Part shown: piece after piece, positions 62,358 to 64,000 of the stretch
Layout of the letters: the number at the start of each line of letters is the position of its first letter
How positions within the stretch are numbered: the first letter of the stretch is position 1
Source: Candidatus Rifleibacteriota bacterium
Lineage (GTDB): Bacteria > Muiribacteriota > Ozemobacteria > Ozemobacterales > Ozemobacteraceae
Direction: 5' to 3'
DNA length: 64,000 bases
Assembly: GCA_012517355.1 (NCBI GenBank)
Contig: JAAYVD010000025.1
Location: 1 to 64,000 of the forward strand
Made by a program: the position numbers and the translations under genes
Notes under the pieces: model-generated
The model's database searches: none
Seen by the model: the letters and a program-made list of their open reading frames with translations, nothing else
What the model was told of the DNA's origin: nothing

Positions 62358-62699
62358 GCTCCGCTTCACCCCACCCCTCCTGGTCCCTCGTCACGGGGGG
62401 ATTTTCCGGCTGGTCGATGGTGTGGCCGCTTCACCCCGGAAGCCGGAAAAGCGGTTGTTTCCGCTGATGAACGCTGATCCCCGCTGATACCCACCGGCCA
62501 TCCTCCGCGGCCATCGGCGTCCATCCCCGGCGACCCTTTTCCCGACCGGTCCCTCCAAGGTCAAAGCCGACCATGGACGAGCCACGCACCCCCGGATGGA
62601 GGTCCGGCCGCCAGGCTGTTCATCCGGCAAGACGGCGGGAGGCGGGCATGCTATCATTTTCCCGGCACCCCCATCATCATGTGAAACGGAGCACCGATC
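62358..62699. other. gene-free gap with CGCTGAT repeats
   Basis: 342 bp without a supportable gene. At 62462-62487 the heptamer CGCTGAT occurs three times (spacers of 3 and 4 bp). TGC-TATCAT at 62649-62657 is a possible extended -10 for the glutamine synthetase gene 43 bp downstream, without a clear -35. Nothing else stands out. Confidence 0.5.
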
Positions 62700-64000
62700 A
62701 TGGCTGAGCAGACCGCGCTGAATCCCAACAGGCTGGTGGCCTTCCTCGACAAGAAGGCCGACGAGTTCACCAAGAAGGACATCATCACCTTCGTCGAGAA
62801 GAACGACATCCGGATGGTCAACTTCCGCTACGTGGGCGGAGACGGGAAACTCAAGCTCCTCAACTTCGTCATCAACGACCGGCAGTATCTCGACCGCATC
62901 CTGTCGGCCGGCGAACGGGTCGACGGGTCGAGCCTGTTCTCCTATATCGATCCCAGCGCGAGCGACCTCTACGTCGTCCCCCGCTACCGCACCGCCTTCG
63001 TCAACCCCTTCTGCGCCCTGCCGGCCGTCGACCTGCTGTGCTCCTTCTACGACAAGCACGGCAAGCCGCTCGACATCGCCCCGGAAAACATCCTGCGCAA
63101 GGCCCACGCCTCGCTGCAGGAGAAGACCGGCATGCAGCTCGAGGCCCTCGGCGAGCTCGAGTTCTACCTGTCCTCCGAACTCGACAAGATCTACACGATC
63201 ACCCCGCAGAAGGGCTACCACGAGTCCCACCCCTTCGCGAAATGGGAACTGGTGCGGGTCGAGGCCATGAAGACGATCTCCGAGATGGGGGGCCGCATCA
63301 AGTACGGCCATTCCGAGGTGGGGAACATCGTGTCGGGTGACTGGGAATACGTCCAGCACGAGATCGAGTTCCTGCCCGTCAACGTCGAGGACGCCGCCGA
63401 CCAGCTCGTCGTCGCCAAGTGGGCCATCCGCGAGGTGGCCTACAAGCACAACCTGGAAGTCAGCTTCGCGCCGAAGATCATCGTCGGCCACGCCGGCAGC
63501 GGCATGCACATCCATTCGCGCCTGGTGAAGGACGGCCGGAACATGATGGTCGACGCGCAGGGGGCCCTCAACGAGACCGCCCGCAAGATGATCGGCGGCC
63601 TGCTCGAACTCGCCCCCTCGATCACCGCCTTCGGCAACCAGGTGCCCACCTCCTTCCTGCGCCTCGTCCCGCACCAGGAAGCGCCCACCAACATCTGCTG
63701 GGGCGACAGCAACCGTTCCGTGCTGGTGCGCGTCCCGCTGGGGTGGAAGAGCGGCGTCAGCAACATGGTCTACGACGCCAACCCCCGCGAGAAGGAACCC
63801 TTCAGCGACCCGATGAGCAACCAGACCGTCGAACTGCGCAGCGCCGACGGCTCGGCCAACATCTACCTGCTGCTGGCCGGCATCACGGTCGCCGCGCGGC
63901 ACGGCCTGGAAAGCCCCGACTCGCTGAAACTGGCCGAACGGCTCTACGTCAGCGTCGACGTGGGCAAGAACCAGGAGCACCTGAACCTGCCGCAGCTGCC
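62700..64000 (+). CDS. glnA: glutamine synthetase, cut by the right edge
   Basis: 433 residues visible from ATG 62700, with GGAG 9 bp upstream; the C-terminal end is outside the window. ATP-dependent ammonia assimilation (glutamate to glutamine) is the family reaction. Visible motifs are ELEFYL (metal ligands), GSGMHIHSRL, and FLRLVPHQEAPTNICWGDSNRS with the substrate-binding Arg. Subtle departures from standard GlnA (HQEAP for GYEAP; WGDSNRS) place it in a divergent GS-I branch, so a GS-like amide ligase cannot be ruled out. No adenylylation-site information is visible because the tail is missing. Confidence 0.85.
   Translation, partial: MAEQTALNPNRLVAFLDKKADEFTKKDIITFVEKNDIRMVNFRYVGGDGKLKLLNFVINDRQYLDRILSAGERVDGSSLFSYIDPSASDLYVVPRYRTAFVNPFCALPAVDLLCSFYDKHGKPLDIAPENILRKAHASLQEKTGMQLEALGELEFYLSSELDKIYTITPQKGYHESHPFAKWELVRVEAMKTISEMGGRIKYGHSEVGNIVSGDWEYVQHEIEFLPVNVEDAADQLVVAKWAIREVAYKHNLEVSFAPKIIVGHAGSGMHIHSRLVKDGRNMMVDAQGALNETARKMIGGLLELAPSITAFGNQVPTSFLRLVPHQEAPTNICWGDSNRSVLVRVPLGWKSGVSNMVYDANPREKEPFSDPMSNQTVELRSADGSANIYLLLAGITVAARHGLESPDSLKLAERLYVSVDVGKNQEHLNLPQL

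Overview
This is a GC-rich bacterial chromosome segment with no phage, plasmid, IS, transposase or CRISPR signature. The layout (three tRNAs-tuf-rpmG-tRNA-secE-nusG-rplKAJL, FtsH, YacL-like PIN protein, pseudopilin genes, dual cyclase) and many exported proteins point to a Gram-negative-type, deep-branching environmental lineage. Candidatus Riflebacteria/Ozemobacteria is my best guess from general impression only; no 16S or similarity search backs it.

Layout. 0.1-6.1 kb: rlmB, then a textbook sigma70 promoter driving tRNA-Thr, tRNA-Tyr, tRNA-Thr, tuf, rpmG, tRNA-Trp, secE, nusG, rplK, rplA, an L10-type leader with attenuator, rplJ and rplL. A hairpin follows rplL, and rpoBC do not. 6.1-11.8 kb (minus strand): acetate-type symporter operon (DUF485 protein, SSS symporter, Cache-PAS-CBS-nucleotidyltransferase sensor, phosphoesterase). 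12-18.3 kb: larE, an exported 5'-nucleotidase-like enzyme, an unknown gene, and an operon of small membrane protein-rph-rdgB-small membrane protein. 18.3-25.3 kb: repeats, an unknown small protein, a metallo-beta-lactamase-fold protein, an exported protein, a YfhO-like membrane protein, a zinc-ribbon protein and a HEAT-repeat protein. 25.5-28.5 kb: STAS protein plus membrane SpoIIE-type phosphatase, a partner-switching pair. 28.6-35.2 kb: exported phosphoesterase, EamA transporter, ftsH, wecB and an exported protein. 35.2-38.3 kb: an AT-richer patch with an exported protein and an MFS transporter. 38.6-49.5 kb: a 2180-residue two-headed class III cyclase, an exported Cys-repeat/OB-type protein with a radical SAM/SPASM enzyme, an exported protein and an MscS channel with a cyclic-nucleotide-binding domain. 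49.6-62.4 kb: S45 acylase, PIN-TRAM membrane protein, CBS protein, gltX, three pseudopilin-like genes, a Tat-exported aldo-keto reductase with ferredoxin tail, and a DUF6599-type protein. 62.7 kb to the right edge: glutamine synthetase, cut by the window.

Three observations stand out. First, an approximately 85-bp palindromic repeat occurs at seven clear sites plus one decayed site, in both orientations. At least four copies lie in frame inside protein-coding genes, in three different readings, as Rickettsia palindromic elements do. Second, the giant cyclase has complementary half-sites: domain 1 keeps both metal aspartates but lost the Asn/Arg pair, and domain 2 lost one aspartate but keeps Lys, Asn and Arg. 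This is the arrangement of animal transmembrane adenylyl cyclases. Third, an exported protein with cysteines at about 12-residue spacing sits directly before a radical SAM/SPASM enzyme that has no ordinary start codon.

Regulation that can be read directly: several promoters have a 17-bp spacer and many carry an extended -10 (TGN-TANNNT). Two -10 boxes lie 7 bp before an ATG, suggesting leaderless mRNAs. GC-rich hairpin terminators close several units.
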